Source: Rhodospirillales bacterium (lineage in GTDB: Bacteria > Pseudomonadota > Alphaproteobacteria > Rhodospirillales > JAOUPW01). Taken from it: DNA of 7,065 bases. The notes beneath the pieces were generated by a model. The model ran no database searches. It was not told where the DNA came from and saw nothing but the letters and a program-made list of their open reading frames with translations. The DNA lies in NCBI GenBank assembly GCA_029879665.1, contig JAOUPW010000092.1, positions 1 to 7,065 on the forward strand. Reading direction: 5' to 3'. The position numbers were made by a program, and so were the translations under genes. Of the stretch, positions 1-6,029 are shown one piece after another; positions within the stretch are counted from its first letter, which is position 1; the number at the start of each line of letters is the position of its first letter.

Positions 1-1256
1 ATGGCGTCGCCCCGCTTCCAGGCGAGGAAGGGCGCCATGGCCATGACCAGAATCATGGGCACCATCAGGGGAACGAAAACCATGTTGAAAAAGGGTGGCC
101 CGACCGAGACCTTGCCGCCACCGACGGCGTCCAGGAACAACGGATAGAGCGTGCCCAACAGCACCACGGCGGCGGCCGTGGTCATCAACAGGTTGTTCAA
201 CAGCAGCGCCCCTTCGCGGGAAATAGGCTGGAACAGCCCGCCCCCTTTCAAGGACGGCCCGCGCGAAGCGAACAAGGCCAACGAGCCGCCGGTGACCAGG
301 ATCAGCAACACCAGAATGAATACGCCGCGCGCCGGGTCGGCGGCGAAGGAATGCACCGAGGTCAACACCCCCGAACGCACGATGAAGGTGCCCAGCAGGG
401 AAAGTGAAAAGGCGACGATGGCGAGAAAAATGGTCCAGCCCTTCAGCGCGTCGCGCTTTTCCACCACCACCGAGGAATGAAGCAGCGCGGTACCTGCCAG
501 CCAAGGCATGAAGGACGCATTTTCCACTGGGTCCCAGAACCACCAGCCGCCCCAGCCCAGTTCGTAATAAGCCCACCACGACCCCAGCCCGATGCCGACG
601 GTCAGAAACGCCCAGGCGGCCAGCGTCCACGGCCGCACCCAGCGCGCCCATGCGGCATCGACGCGGCCTTCGATCAGGGCGGCGATGGCAAAGGAAAAGG
701 CGATGGAGAAGCCGACGTAGCCGAGATAGAGGAACGGCGGATGAAAGGCCAGGCCCGGGTCCTGCAACAGCGGGTTGAGCCCGCGCCCGTCGACGGGTGC
801 GGGCAAGATCCGCTCGAAAGGATTGGAGGTGAACAGAATGAACAGATAAAAGCCAATGGCGACCAGCGCCTGCACGCTCAGCACCCGGGCACGCAAGGTC
901 GGCGGCAGGTTGCGCCCGAACATCGCCACCGACGAGCCGAACAATGCCAAAATCAGCACCCACAACAGCATGGAACCTTCATGATTCCCCCACACGCCGG
1001 AAATCTTGTAGAGCATGGGCTTGGCCGAATGAGAATTCTGCACCACGTTGAGCACGGAAAAATCCGAAGTCACGTAGGCATACGTCAGGCAGCCGAAGGA
1101 AAAGGCGATGAGGACGAACTGACAGAGCGCCGACGGCTTGCCCAATGCCATCCAGGTGGCGTCGCCCCGGTGCGCCCCGATTATGGGCAGAGTGGCCTGG
1201 ATCACGGCCATGAACAGCGCCAGAATGAGAGCAAAATGTCCTGCTTCGACAATCAT
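1..1256 (-). CDS. ccmF: Cytochrome c maturation protein CcmF (heme lyase subunit), N-terminal 418 residues, cut by window edge
   Basis: CcmF is the large inner-membrane subunit of the cytochrome c heme lyase. With CcmH it takes heme from holo-CcmE and attaches it to apocytochrome c in the periplasm. Reading the minus strand from the ATG at 1256 gives an open frame to the left edge with no stop: 418 residues plus two bases of a family usually near 640-660. It is hydrophobic throughout. The tryptophan-rich WWD motif is at residues 235-246 (GWGGWWFWDPVE). FHPPFLYLGY (171-180) and the histidines at 172, 260 and 302 match, from memory, three of the four conserved CcmF histidines; the fourth would lie outside. 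GVWGNHEGS at 87-95 is also typical. The ATG overlaps the ccmE stop by one base (TAATG). An AAGGAGA ribosome site at 1272-1266 lies 9 nt upstream. Identification is secure; only the C-terminal third is unseen. Confidence 0.96.
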   Translation of the reverse strand, partial: MIVEAGHFALILALFMAVIQATLPIIGAHRGDATWMALGKPSALCQFVLIAFSFGCLTYAYVTSDFSVLNVVQNSHSAKPMLYKISGVWGNHEGSMLLWVLILALFGSSVAMFGRNLPPTLRARVLSVQALVAIGFYLFILFTSNPFERILPAPVDGRGLNPLLQDPGLAFHPPFLYLGYVGFSIAFSFAIAALIEGRVDAAWARWVRPWTLAAWAFLTVGIGLGSWWAYYELGWGGWWFWDPVENASFMPWLAGTALLHSSVVVEKRDALKGWTIFLAIVAFSLSLLGTFIVRSGVLTSVHSFAADPARGVFILVLLILVTGGSLALFASRGPSLKGGGLFQPISREGALLLNNLLMTTAAAVVLLGTLYPLFLDAVGGGKVSVGPPFFNMVFVPLMVPMILVMAMAPFLAWKRGDA

Positions 1257-1705
1257 TATTTTTGTTCTCCTTCGTTGCCTTTCCATTGCCCGGATTTCTT
1301 CAGCGCTTCGGCGACTTCGGGCGGCATGTAATTTTCATCGTGTTTGGCCAACACTTCGTCGGCGACGAACAGGCCGCCTTCCATGCGCCCTTCGGCAACT
1401 ACGCCCTGGCCTTCGCGGAACAGGTCGGGCAGCAGCCCCTCAAAGGTGACGGGAATGGAGTTGTTGAGATCGGTAACCCGGAACCTGACCACTGCGCTGC
1501 CTTCCTTGCGGACGACGCTGCCTTCCTCGACCAGGCCGCCGATCCGCAGACGGCGGTCATCGGTCATGTTCTTTTCCCGGATGTCTGTGGGGCTGTAAAA
1601 AAAGACGATGCTTTCCTCGAACGCCAACAGGGCCAGCCCGGCGGCGGCGGCGAGCAAAATCAGGGCGACGGCGACGAAGGTCAGACGTTTATGTTTGCGT
1701 TTCAC
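1256..1705 (-). CDS. ccmE: Cytochrome c maturation protein CcmE (periplasmic heme chaperone)
   Basis: CcmE covalently and transiently binds heme delivered by CcmABCD and passes it to the CcmF/H lyase. The product is 149 residues, the normal length. It has a positively charged N-terminus (MKRKHKR), one membrane anchor at about residues 9-29, and a periplasmic beta-barrel (OB-fold) domain. The heme motif HDENYMPPE is present at 122-130, with the covalent heme ligand His122 and axial Tyr126 (by homology to E. coli His130/Tyr134). The start is GTG at 1705-1703, overlapping the ccmD TGA as GTGA. An AAAGGA site at 1720-1715 with a 9-nt spacer supports it. The polar C-terminal tail is typical. All key residues are intact, so this should be functional. 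Confidence 0.97.
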   Translation of the reverse strand: MKRKHKRLTFVAVALILLAAAAGLALLAFEESIVFFYSPTDIREKNMTDDRRLRIGGLVEEGSVVRKEGSAVVRFRVTDLNNSIPVTFEGLLPDLFREGQGVVAEGRMEGGLFVADEVLAKHDENYMPPEVAEALKKSGQWKGNEGEQK

Positions 1706-1878
1706 TTATGTGCATCCTTTTCGTCGCGAAACGCGCCAAGCGCGGCTTCCATGTTTTTACGGAAGTTCAGGCTGAACACCAGCAGCAGGATCAAAACCAG
1801 AGCGGAAAGTAGATAGCTGGGCCAGATAAAAACGCCATGACCGCCCATGTTGAGAAATGTCGAGATCGACTCCATCAT
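1702..1878 (-). CDS. ccmD: Heme exporter protein CcmD (small membrane subunit)
   Basis: CcmD is a small single-pass inner-membrane protein that associates with CcmABC and is needed to release holo-CcmE. I place the start at the ATG at 1878, giving 58 residues. The frame can be extended to a GTG at 1890, but that codon falls right after the ccmC stop and just ahead of a strong GGAGGTGA site (1888-1881) correctly spaced for the ATG pair at 1878/1875. The protein has a short N-terminus with GGHG, the FIWPSY motif entering one long hydrophobic helix (about residues 16-38), then a charged cytoplasmic tail (FRKNMEAALGAFRDEKD). This topology and size are the hallmark of CcmD, whose sequence is otherwise poorly conserved. 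It lies between ccmC and ccmE, the expected place. Confidence 0.9.
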   Translation of the reverse strand: MMESISTFLNMGGHGVFIWPSYLLSALVLILLLVFSLNFRKNMEAALGAFRDEKDAHK

Positions 1879-1880
1879 AT

Positions 1881-1888
1881 TCACCTCC
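1881..1888 (-). promoter_or_regulatory. Ribosome binding site of ccmD that decides its start
   Basis: Read on the minus strand this is GGAGGTGA, an almost ideal Shine-Dalgarno sequence. The GGAGG core is 5 nt from the ATG at 1878 and 8 nt from the adjacent in-frame ATG at 1875. It would lie inside the coding sequence if the in-frame GTG at 1890 were used, which argues against that longer form. Confidence 0.7.
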
Positions 1889-1890
1889 AC

Positions 1891-2619
1891 CTAACCGTGA
1901 ACCTGACGCATGCGAGCCGCCCGGATCTTGGTGGCGGCGATCTCGCCGTCGATCCTGAGCAGCAAAATCCATATGTAATAAGTAGTGTAGGCGAACGCCA
2001 TTAACAACAGAGGCCACAACATGGAAGGGTGAATGGACGGCCCGCCCGCCTTAACCACGCTGGCGGACTGATGCAGCGTGTACCACCATTCAACGGAAAA
2101 TTTGACGATCGGAACATTGATGACGCCGACCAGCGCCAGGATCGAAGACATCTTGGTTCCCCGTGCAGGATCGTCAAATGCGTTCACCAAGGCAATGTAG
2201 CCAAGATAGAAAAACAACAGTACCAGCATGGAAGTGAGCCTGGCGTCCCACACCCAGTAGGTGCCCCACATGGGTTTGCCCCAGAGCGACCCGGTCACCA
2301 GTGCGAGAAAAGTAAAGGAAGCACCGATGGGCGCCGTCGCTTTGGCCGCCAGATCAGCGACCGGATGACGCCAGATCAAGCCGACCCCGGCGGCCACCGC
2401 CATGGAGACATAACAGAACAGGCCCATCCATGCCGCAGGCACATGAACGTACATGATGCGTACGGTTTCACTCTGTTGGTAATCCGCCGGGGACTGGAAC
2501 AGCCCCAAATAAAGTCCCGCCGCGAGAAGCCCGACCGTCAGCCATGCCGCGACAGGCCGTACTCGGCGGCTCAAACGTTGAAAGCGGGCGGGATTGGCAA
2601 GCCAGTCGATGCGTTTCAT
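1891..2619 (-). CDS. ccmC: Heme exporter/heme-handling protein CcmC
   Basis: CcmC binds heme in its WWD domain at the periplasmic membrane face and attaches it to apo-CcmE. With the ATG at 2619 the protein is 242 residues, the usual size. The WWD motif is at residues 113-125 (WGKPMWGTYWVWD). The two heme-ligand histidines are present at 59 (YVHVPAAW) and 183 (WWYTLHQ), equivalent by homology to E. coli His60 and His184. I count about six transmembrane helices. The frame is open upstream to an ATG at 2682, which would add 21 residues (MSWIILVPRT...). I prefer the internal start because MKRIDWLANPARF resembles a normal CcmC N-terminus and the extension does not. Neither start has a strong ribosome site (GAAAG lies upstream of 2619). 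With this start the gap after ccmB is 66 nt, the loosest junction in the operon. Confidence 0.95.
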   Translation of the reverse strand: MKRIDWLANPARFQRLSRRVRPVAAWLTVGLLAAGLYLGLFQSPADYQQSETVRIMYVHVPAAWMGLFCYVSMAVAAGVGLIWRHPVADLAAKATAPIGASFTFLALVTGSLWGKPMWGTYWVWDARLTSMLVLLFFYLGYIALVNAFDDPARGTKMSSILALVGVINVPIVKFSVEWWYTLHQSASVVKAGGPSIHPSMLWPLLLMAFAYTTYYIWILLLRIDGEIAATKIRAARMRQVHG

Positions 2620-2685
2620 TGCACTACTTTCATTTACCTTCGGATCCTTTTTAGTCCTTGGAACCAATATAATCCATGACATAAG

Positions 2686-3351
2686 TCATTTCACGGCCTC
2701 ACGAACGGCGGCGGCGGCGGCAAAGGGACAGACCGCAACGGCGCCGATTAGAAAAGCGCCCAGAATAAGCAGCTGCCCCTTGACTGGAAAGCCGAGGATG
2801 GCGGCGTCGACGGCGCTGACGCCGAAAATCAGCACCGGAATGAAAAGAGGCAGGATCAGCAGCGACAACAACACCCCGCCGCGCCGCGCCCCCAGAATCA
2901 GGGCGGCGCCGACGGCGCCGATCAGGCTCAGCGACGGCGTGCCTAAGATAAGCGCCACCAGCAACATGGCAAACCCATCGGTGTCCAGGTTCATCAGCAC
3001 CGCCAGCAGCGGCGCCGCGATGATCAGGGGCACCCCGGTGGTCAGCCAATGGGTGATGACCTTGGCCAGCACCGTCAGTTCCAAGGGCAACGGACTCAGA
3101 GACAGCAATTCCAGGCTGCCGTCCTCATAGTCGGTCTGGAACAGGCGCTCCAAAGACAGCATGGAAGCAAGCAGGGCCGCCACCCAAATAACCCCGGGAG
3201 CGATGCGCGCCAGGATACCGGGTTCCGGGCCGATCCCGAAAGGAAACAGCACCACGGCGATAACGAAAAACATCACCACCATCAGGCTGTCCAGACCCTG
3301 GCGCAAGGCGAGGTGAAGATCGCGTTGGATTATATTCAGAAAGCTGTTCAT
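2686..3351 (-). CDS. ccmB: Heme exporter protein CcmB (ABC transporter permease)
   Basis: CcmB is the membrane permease partner of the CcmA ATPase. The CcmAB complex with CcmC and CcmD powers release of heme-loaded CcmE. The product is 221 residues, full length for the family, with about six hydrophobic helices (near 21-40, 51-66, 95-120, 127-153, 158-180 and 192-215). The family segment ERLFQTDYEDGSLE is at 68-81 and LGTPSLSLIG at 136-145, followed by the RRGG turn and the hydrophobic stretch LLSLLILPLFIPVLIFG. The ATG overlaps the ccmA stop as ATGA, indicating translational coupling. An AAAGG ribosome site at 3364-3360 has an 8-nt spacer. No anomalies seen. Confidence 0.96.
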   Translation of the reverse strand: MNSFLNIIQRDLHLALRQGLDSLMVVMFFVIAVVLFPFGIGPEPGILARIAPGVIWVAALLASMLSLERLFQTDYEDGSLELLSLSPLPLELTVLAKVITHWLTTGVPLIIAAPLLAVLMNLDTDGFAMLLVALILGTPSLSLIGAVGAALILGARRGGVLLSLLILPLFIPVLIFGVSAVDAAILGFPVKGQLLILGAFLIGAVAVCPFAAAAAVREAVK

Positions 3352-3992
3352 GCCGCCCGCCTTTGCGAAAAGCGGCTGAGGTCGAGAACGGTGGCGTTTT
3401 CCAGTTTGATCTCGGCATGGGTGGAAACCACAACCATGCCACCGGAAGCGCGATGATCCCGGATCAGATTTTCCAGGGCGGCAATGGCGTCTTTATCCAA
3501 AGCCGTGGTCGGCTCATCCAGCAGCCAAAGGGCGGCCGGCGACGCCTTGAGCCGGGCCAGGGTAACGCGGCGTTTTTGGCCAGCGGATAAAAACCGTCCC
3601 GGCACATCGGCCAGGCGGGAAATGGCAAAGGTATCAAGCGCATCGCCGACGGCATTCTCGCTCGTATCCTTGCCATGGCCGCGCATGCGGGACCAAAAGC
3701 TAATGTTTTCGCTCACCGTCAAAACCGGTTTAACCGCGTCCAGGTGGCCGACATAGTGCATCCGGGCATGGTGGGCGTCCATATCGTCCACCATCGCTTC
3801 GCCGTCCCAGGTGAGGGTTCCCTCGGCCGGCAGCAACAGGCCCGCCAGCAGGCGCAACAGGCTCGATTTGCCGCTGCCGTTGGGACCGATCAGAACCAGC
3901 GCGTCTCCGTCCTCGACCTTAAAACCGAGGTTGGAGAAGACGACTCTTTCACTGCGCACACATTTCAGATTGCTGCCAGCATATTGGGGCAT
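3348..3992 (-). CDS. ccmA: Heme exporter ATP-binding protein CcmA (ABC transporter ATPase)
   Basis: CcmA is the cytoplasmic ATPase of the CcmABCD complex; its ATP hydrolysis drives release of holo-CcmE from CcmC. From the ATG at 3992 it is 214 residues, a usual length. Visible motifs are Walker A GPNGSGKS (36-43), signature LSAGQKRR (135-142, with the Gln typical of CcmA), Walker B LWLLDEP (155-161) with catalytic Glu160, D-loop ALDK, and the H-loop His192 in STHAE. The start is supported by GGAG at 4001-3998, 5 nt upstream. The frame extends to a TTG at 4073, but that would add 27 unlike residues and run through the probable promoter. It is the first gene of the ccm operon and overlaps ccmB by ATGA. 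Confidence 0.96.
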   Translation of the reverse strand: MPQYAGSNLKCVRSERVVFSNLGFKVEDGDALVLIGPNGSGKSSLLRLLAGLLLPAEGTLTWDGEAMVDDMDAHHARMHYVGHLDAVKPVLTVSENISFWSRMRGHGKDTSENAVGDALDTFAISRLADVPGRFLSAGQKRRVTLARLKASPAALWLLDEPTTALDKDAIAALENLIRDHRASGGMVVVSTHAEIKLENATVLDLSRFSQRRAA

Positions 3993-4052
3993 CGGGACTC
4001 CGTTGGTTGGCCGCGCGCCTCTGCGTACGCGTAGGGCGGAATGAGGGCTGAA

Positions 4053-4081
4053 CCTATCCCAAGAATTCCCCAAAAAGTCAA
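4053..4081 (-). promoter_or_regulatory. Candidate sigma-70-type promoter of the ccm operon
   Basis: On the minus strand, TTGACT (4081-4076) is followed after exactly 17 nt by GATAGG (4058-4053). The -35 matches consensus at five of six positions; the -10 is weak (three of six), as is common in GC-rich alphaproteobacteria. It would place the transcript start near 4046 and a leader of roughly 54 nt before the ccmA ATG. The position is right, but this is pattern matching only. Confidence 0.4.
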
Positions 4082-4096
4082 AGGGAACACCAACTA

Positions 4097-4133
4097 AAAT
4101 GGCCGGACCCCTGTTTAAAGGGCCCGGCCATTT
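4097..4133. other. Strong inverted repeat / hairpin upstream of the ccm promoter
   Basis: The arms AAATGGCCGGACCC (4097-4110) and GGGCCCGGCCATTT (4120-4133) pair over 14 positions with a single mismatch, around a 9-nt loop CTGTTTAAA. It is the most stable structure visible in the intergenic region. On the minus strand it is followed by ATTTTAG and on the plus strand by ATTTGAAG, so neither side has the long U-run of a good intrinsic terminator. It could be a weak terminator of an unseen transcript, a leader structure, or a protein-binding palindrome. Confidence 0.6.
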
Positions 4134-4164
4134 GAAGTGGCATAATATTGCCGGTCGTTAGGGG

Positions 4165-4184
4165 CCAGAGAGGGGTGTCTCTGG
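4165..4184. other. Small perfect hairpin
   Basis: CCAGAGA (4165-4171) and TCTCTGG (4178-4184) form a perfect 7-bp stem around a 6-nt GGGGTG loop, extendable by one G-U pair in plus-strand RNA. No U-run follows. It may be part of a structured plus-strand leader, or chance. Confidence 0.35.
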
Positions 4185-4187
4185 TTG

Positions 4188-4219
4188 GGTATTAGAGGAG
4201 GTTGATGAAGGTATTAGAG
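4188..4219. repeat. Pair of 10-bp direct repeats (GGTATTAGAG)
   Basis: GGTATTAGAG occurs at 4188-4197 and again at 4210-4219, a 22-bp centre-to-centre spacing, about two helical turns. The first copy runs into a GAGGAGG sequence. The second lies within a short GAAGG...CCTTC hairpin (4207-4211 / 4220-4224). Such spacing fits a dimeric regulator binding one DNA face, but two copies of 10 bp are modest evidence. Confidence 0.4.
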
Positions 4220-4267
4220 CCTTCAATTGTGGCATTTTTATGCATTCCGTCGCAAAATGGGACTTGA
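4205..4267 (+). CDS. Possible 20-residue small protein or leader peptide
   Basis: An ATG at 4205 preceded by GAGGAGG (4195-4201) opens a 20-codon frame, MKVLEPSIVAFLCIPSQNGT, ending at TGA 4265-4267. The ribosome site is very purine-rich, but its GGAGG core is only 3 nt from the ATG; the upstream GAGG register gives 6 nt. The middle of the peptide is hydrophobic with one cysteine. I do not recognise it. There is no run of identical codons that would suggest an amino-acid attenuator. It sits in AT-rich intergenic DNA about 290 nt before the symporter. It could easily be chance. Confidence 0.2.
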   Translation: MKVLEPSIVAFLCIPSQNGT

Positions 4268-4320
4268 GGAGGAAATAATTAATAAAGTCTTTATTTTTCA
4301 ATTAATTACCATCTTTTTTT
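4266..4320 (+). other. AT-rich palindromic tract with an orphan Shine-Dalgarno-like motif and T7 run
   Basis: GAGGAGG at 4266-4272 overlaps the stop of the small ORF, but no ATG, GTG or TTG lies within initiation distance. It is followed by AATAAAG-T-CTTTATT (4281-4295), a 7-bp inverted repeat with a one-base centre, then a T-rich stretch. ATTAATT motifs flank it, and a run of seven T follows at 4314-4320. The composition contrasts sharply with the surrounding genes. It could be a rho-independent-like stop for a short plus-strand transcript, an easily melted regulatory region, or a protein-binding site. Confidence 0.35.
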
Positions 4321-4414
4321 CCTGCCCATTTTCCCTTGAAGGATCTCCCGGAAGTCAGATTGTGGCGAAACAATGTGACCAAAAATTGCTGTTTGTGAAA
4401 ACCTGAACGAAGGT

Positions 4415-4424
4415 CCGGGCCCGG
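4415..4424. other. 10-bp perfect palindrome upstream of the symporter gene
   Basis: CCGGGCCCGG is self-complementary. It shares the core GGGCCCGG with the right arm of the hairpin at 4120-4127. In GC-rich DNA this may be coincidence; an operator role is only a guess. Confidence 0.25.
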
Positions 4425-4475
4425 TGGGTGCGATTCCTTCCAAAAGGACCCCTCCCTTCACCCGTTCGTGACTTG

Positions 4476-4481
4476 TATAAC
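4476..4481 (+). promoter_or_regulatory. Candidate -10 element for the symporter gene
   Basis: TATAAC is a close match to the -10 consensus and lies 72 nt before the chosen ATG at 4554. No good -35 is visible at the right distance (TCCCTT at 17 nt), so the assignment is weak. Confidence 0.25.
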
Positions 4482-4553
4482 GGGCGCGAACCCGATATCG
4501 CCGATGCCGGATAGCTTATTTTCCCTGAAGACGAGGTGCGGAGCTTTGAATCC

Positions 4554-5975
4554 ATGAGCGCGGCAGTGCTTCCCTGGGCGGTGATGGTGGGATACGGCAT
4601 CATCGTCTGGCGCCTTACGCCCCGGTTTGTGTCGGCGCGCGGTTTTTTCGACGCCACCAGCAAAAAGGGCGCGGCCCCGGGGCTGTGGCTTTTAGTGGCG
4701 AGCGCCGCGATCACCTGGATCTTCGCTAAATCCATTTCCAATTCAGCCGCCCTCGCCTTTGCCTTCGGCCCCATGGGCGCCGTCGGATACGCCTTTTATT
4801 ATTTCAGCTTCGCGGTCGCCGGTTTAGCCATCTATCTGATTCGCACCCGCGGCGGCGATGCCTCCTTGCCCGCCTTTTTGACGCGAAAGTACGGCGCCCT
4901 TTGCGCCAAGCTGTTCATCGCCGCCATCGCAATCCGGCTGTTTAACGAAGTCTGGTCCAACACCAAGATCTCGGGCCTTTATTTCGGCGACGAAGGAACC
5001 CTGGCCTACTGGATCGCGGTCGGCGCGGTCACCGTCTTCACGGTTTTTTACACCTGGCGCAGCGGCCTGCGCGGCTCCATCCTCACCGACGGCGCACAGA
5101 TGGTGCTGGCCTCCGTGCTGCTGGCGGGGGTCCTTTCCTATGTTCTTCCGGGCCTAAGCGAACGCGGCCTGCCCGAGATATCGCCGGAAGCAAATCTCGC
5201 CGGAATCACCTTCGCGGCGCTGGCCCTGGTTCAGGTGTTGAGCTACCCCTTCCACGATCCGGTGCTGACTGACCGGGGCTTCATTACCACGCCCAAAACC
5301 ATGCTTAGGGGATTTTTTCTCGCCGGGCTGGTTTCCGGCGGATTCATCTTTCTGTTCGGCTTTGTCGGACTTTACGCCCGCTCCTTCGGACTTGAGGGAA
5401 ACCCGGCGGTTTCCGTGCCCGGCGCCTTCGGGTTGCCGTTAATGTTAATCGCCAATGCGATCATGCTGACCAGCGCCGGCTCGACCCTGGATTCCACCTT
5501 CGCCAGTGCCGCAAAGCTGGCGGCCCGCGACTGGACCCGCGATTTAACGCAACAATCCAGCGTCACCCCACCCGCAAAAATGTCCTTGGGCCGTACCGCC
5601 ATTATTTTTATCGCGGGGCTCGGCAACCTGCCCCTGCTGAGTATTTATTTCGGCGATCAGGTCGGCCCCGCGATCATCGCCGCCACCACCATCAGCGGCA
5701 CCATGGTCATGGGGCTCGCGCCCATTTTTCTGCTTTCCTTCCTGCCCGGTGTCAAACCCTTAAGCTTTCATCTCGCGTTCTGGCCGGGGCTTGTTCTGGG
5801 CGGGATCATGACCCTGGAAGCGGCGGCGGGACTATCCATCGTCCCGGCCTGGGTTGATTTGGGCGTCGGCAAGTACGCCGATGACCTGGGCGTCAACGTT
5901 TACGGTCTCGGCCTGTGCACGGCGGGCTTCTTGATCGGCTGCCTTGTTCCTCAGTCCCGCACGAACAATTCCTAA
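4554..5975 (+). CDS. Sodium:solute symporter (SSS) family transporter, substrate unknown
   Basis: An integral inner-membrane protein of 473 residues, most likely importing a small organic solute with Na+. About 13 hydrophobic helices fit the SSS family (TC 2.A.21; PutP, PanF and SGLT relatives). The family-type segment with TD at 178-179 (YTWRSGLRGSILTDGAQ, 166-182) follows helix 5. A PutP-like helix carries SAGSTLDS (307-314), whose Ser310-Thr311 align by eye with the sodium-ligand Ser/Thr pair of PutP; a charged Lys/Arg/Asp stretch follows. The segment YPFHDPVLTDRGF (231-243) between helices looks subfamily-specific. I chose the ATG at 4554 with GGAG 10 nt upstream; an in-frame GTG at 4536 would add six residues. 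It is divergent from ccmA and collinear with acnA, 127 nt before it, with no clear terminator between. Nothing visible fixes the substrate; proline, acetate or urea labels would be guesses. Confidence 0.88.
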   Translation: MSAAVLPWAVMVGYGIIVWRLTPRFVSARGFFDATSKKGAAPGLWLLVASAAITWIFAKSISNSAALAFAFGPMGAVGYAFYYFSFAVAGLAIYLIRTRGGDASLPAFLTRKYGALCAKLFIAAIAIRLFNEVWSNTKISGLYFGDEGTLAYWIAVGAVTVFTVFYTWRSGLRGSILTDGAQMVLASVLLAGVLSYVLPGLSERGLPEISPEANLAGITFAALALVQVLSYPFHDPVLTDRGFITTPKTMLRGFFLAGLVSGGFIFLFGFVGLYARSFGLEGNPAVSVPGAFGLPLMLIANAIMLTSAGSTLDSTFASAAKLAARDWTRDLTQQSSVTPPAKMSLGRTAIIFIAGLGNLPLLSIYFGDQVGPAIIAATTISGTMVMGLAPIFLLSFLPGVKPLSFHLAFWPGLVLGGIMTLEAAAGLSIVPAWVDLGVGKYADDLGVNVYGLGLCTAGFLIGCLVPQSRTNNS

Positions 5976-6029
5976 AGCATTTCAAGATTGACCCGGATAT
6001 GCATCAACCGCCCGTCCGCTGGTAATCGG

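Larger units (their letters stand above)
3993..4553. other. 561-bp divergent intergenic region between ccmA and the symporter gene
   Basis: No convincing protein gene lies here on either strand; ORFs crossing it are antisense shadows of the symporter. Base composition changes along it. Positions 3993-4140 are GC-rich and contain the ccm leader, a candidate promoter and a strong inverted repeat. Positions about 4186-4330 are markedly AT-rich with several small palindromes, a direct repeat pair and one possible 20-codon ORF. Positions 4400-4553 are mixed and should contain the symporter promoter. I recognised no known riboswitch or RNA family. Individual elements are listed separately. Confidence 0.85.

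Noticed and set aside
477..1331. A 284-codon plus-strand ORF opposite ccmF
   Set aside because: It is antisense to conserved CcmF motifs (WWD, FHPP) and its translation is low-complexity, rich in Gly, His, Gln and Arg, as expected from the complement of GC-rich coding DNA.
2029..3456. Long plus-strand ORFs opposite ccmC and ccmB (2029-2679, 2594-3130, 3049-3456)
   Set aside because: The minus-strand frames encode full-length CcmB and CcmC with all family motifs; the opposite frames have no recognisable domain and biased composition.
4202..4228. FNR/Anr-type box (TTGAT...ATCAA) near the small ORF, considered because ccm genes can respond to oxygen
   Set aside because: TTGAT is present, but there is no matching ATCAA half-site at four bases.
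4279..4293. CtrA-like site TTAA-N7-TTAA in the AT-rich tract
   Set aside because: The spacing gives TTAA-N7-TTTA, one mismatch, in a stretch where such words are frequent by composition alone.
4278..4406. ORF from an ATT codon after the second GAGGAGG
   Set aside because: It needs a very rare start codon, has no recognisable product, and ends at an in-frame TGA at 4404 before the symporter, so it is neither an N-terminal extension nor a supported gene.
4355..4774. A 139-codon minus-strand ORF spanning the symporter start and the intergenic region
   Set aside because: It starts inside the symporter coding region, has no ribosome site I could identify, and shows no domain.
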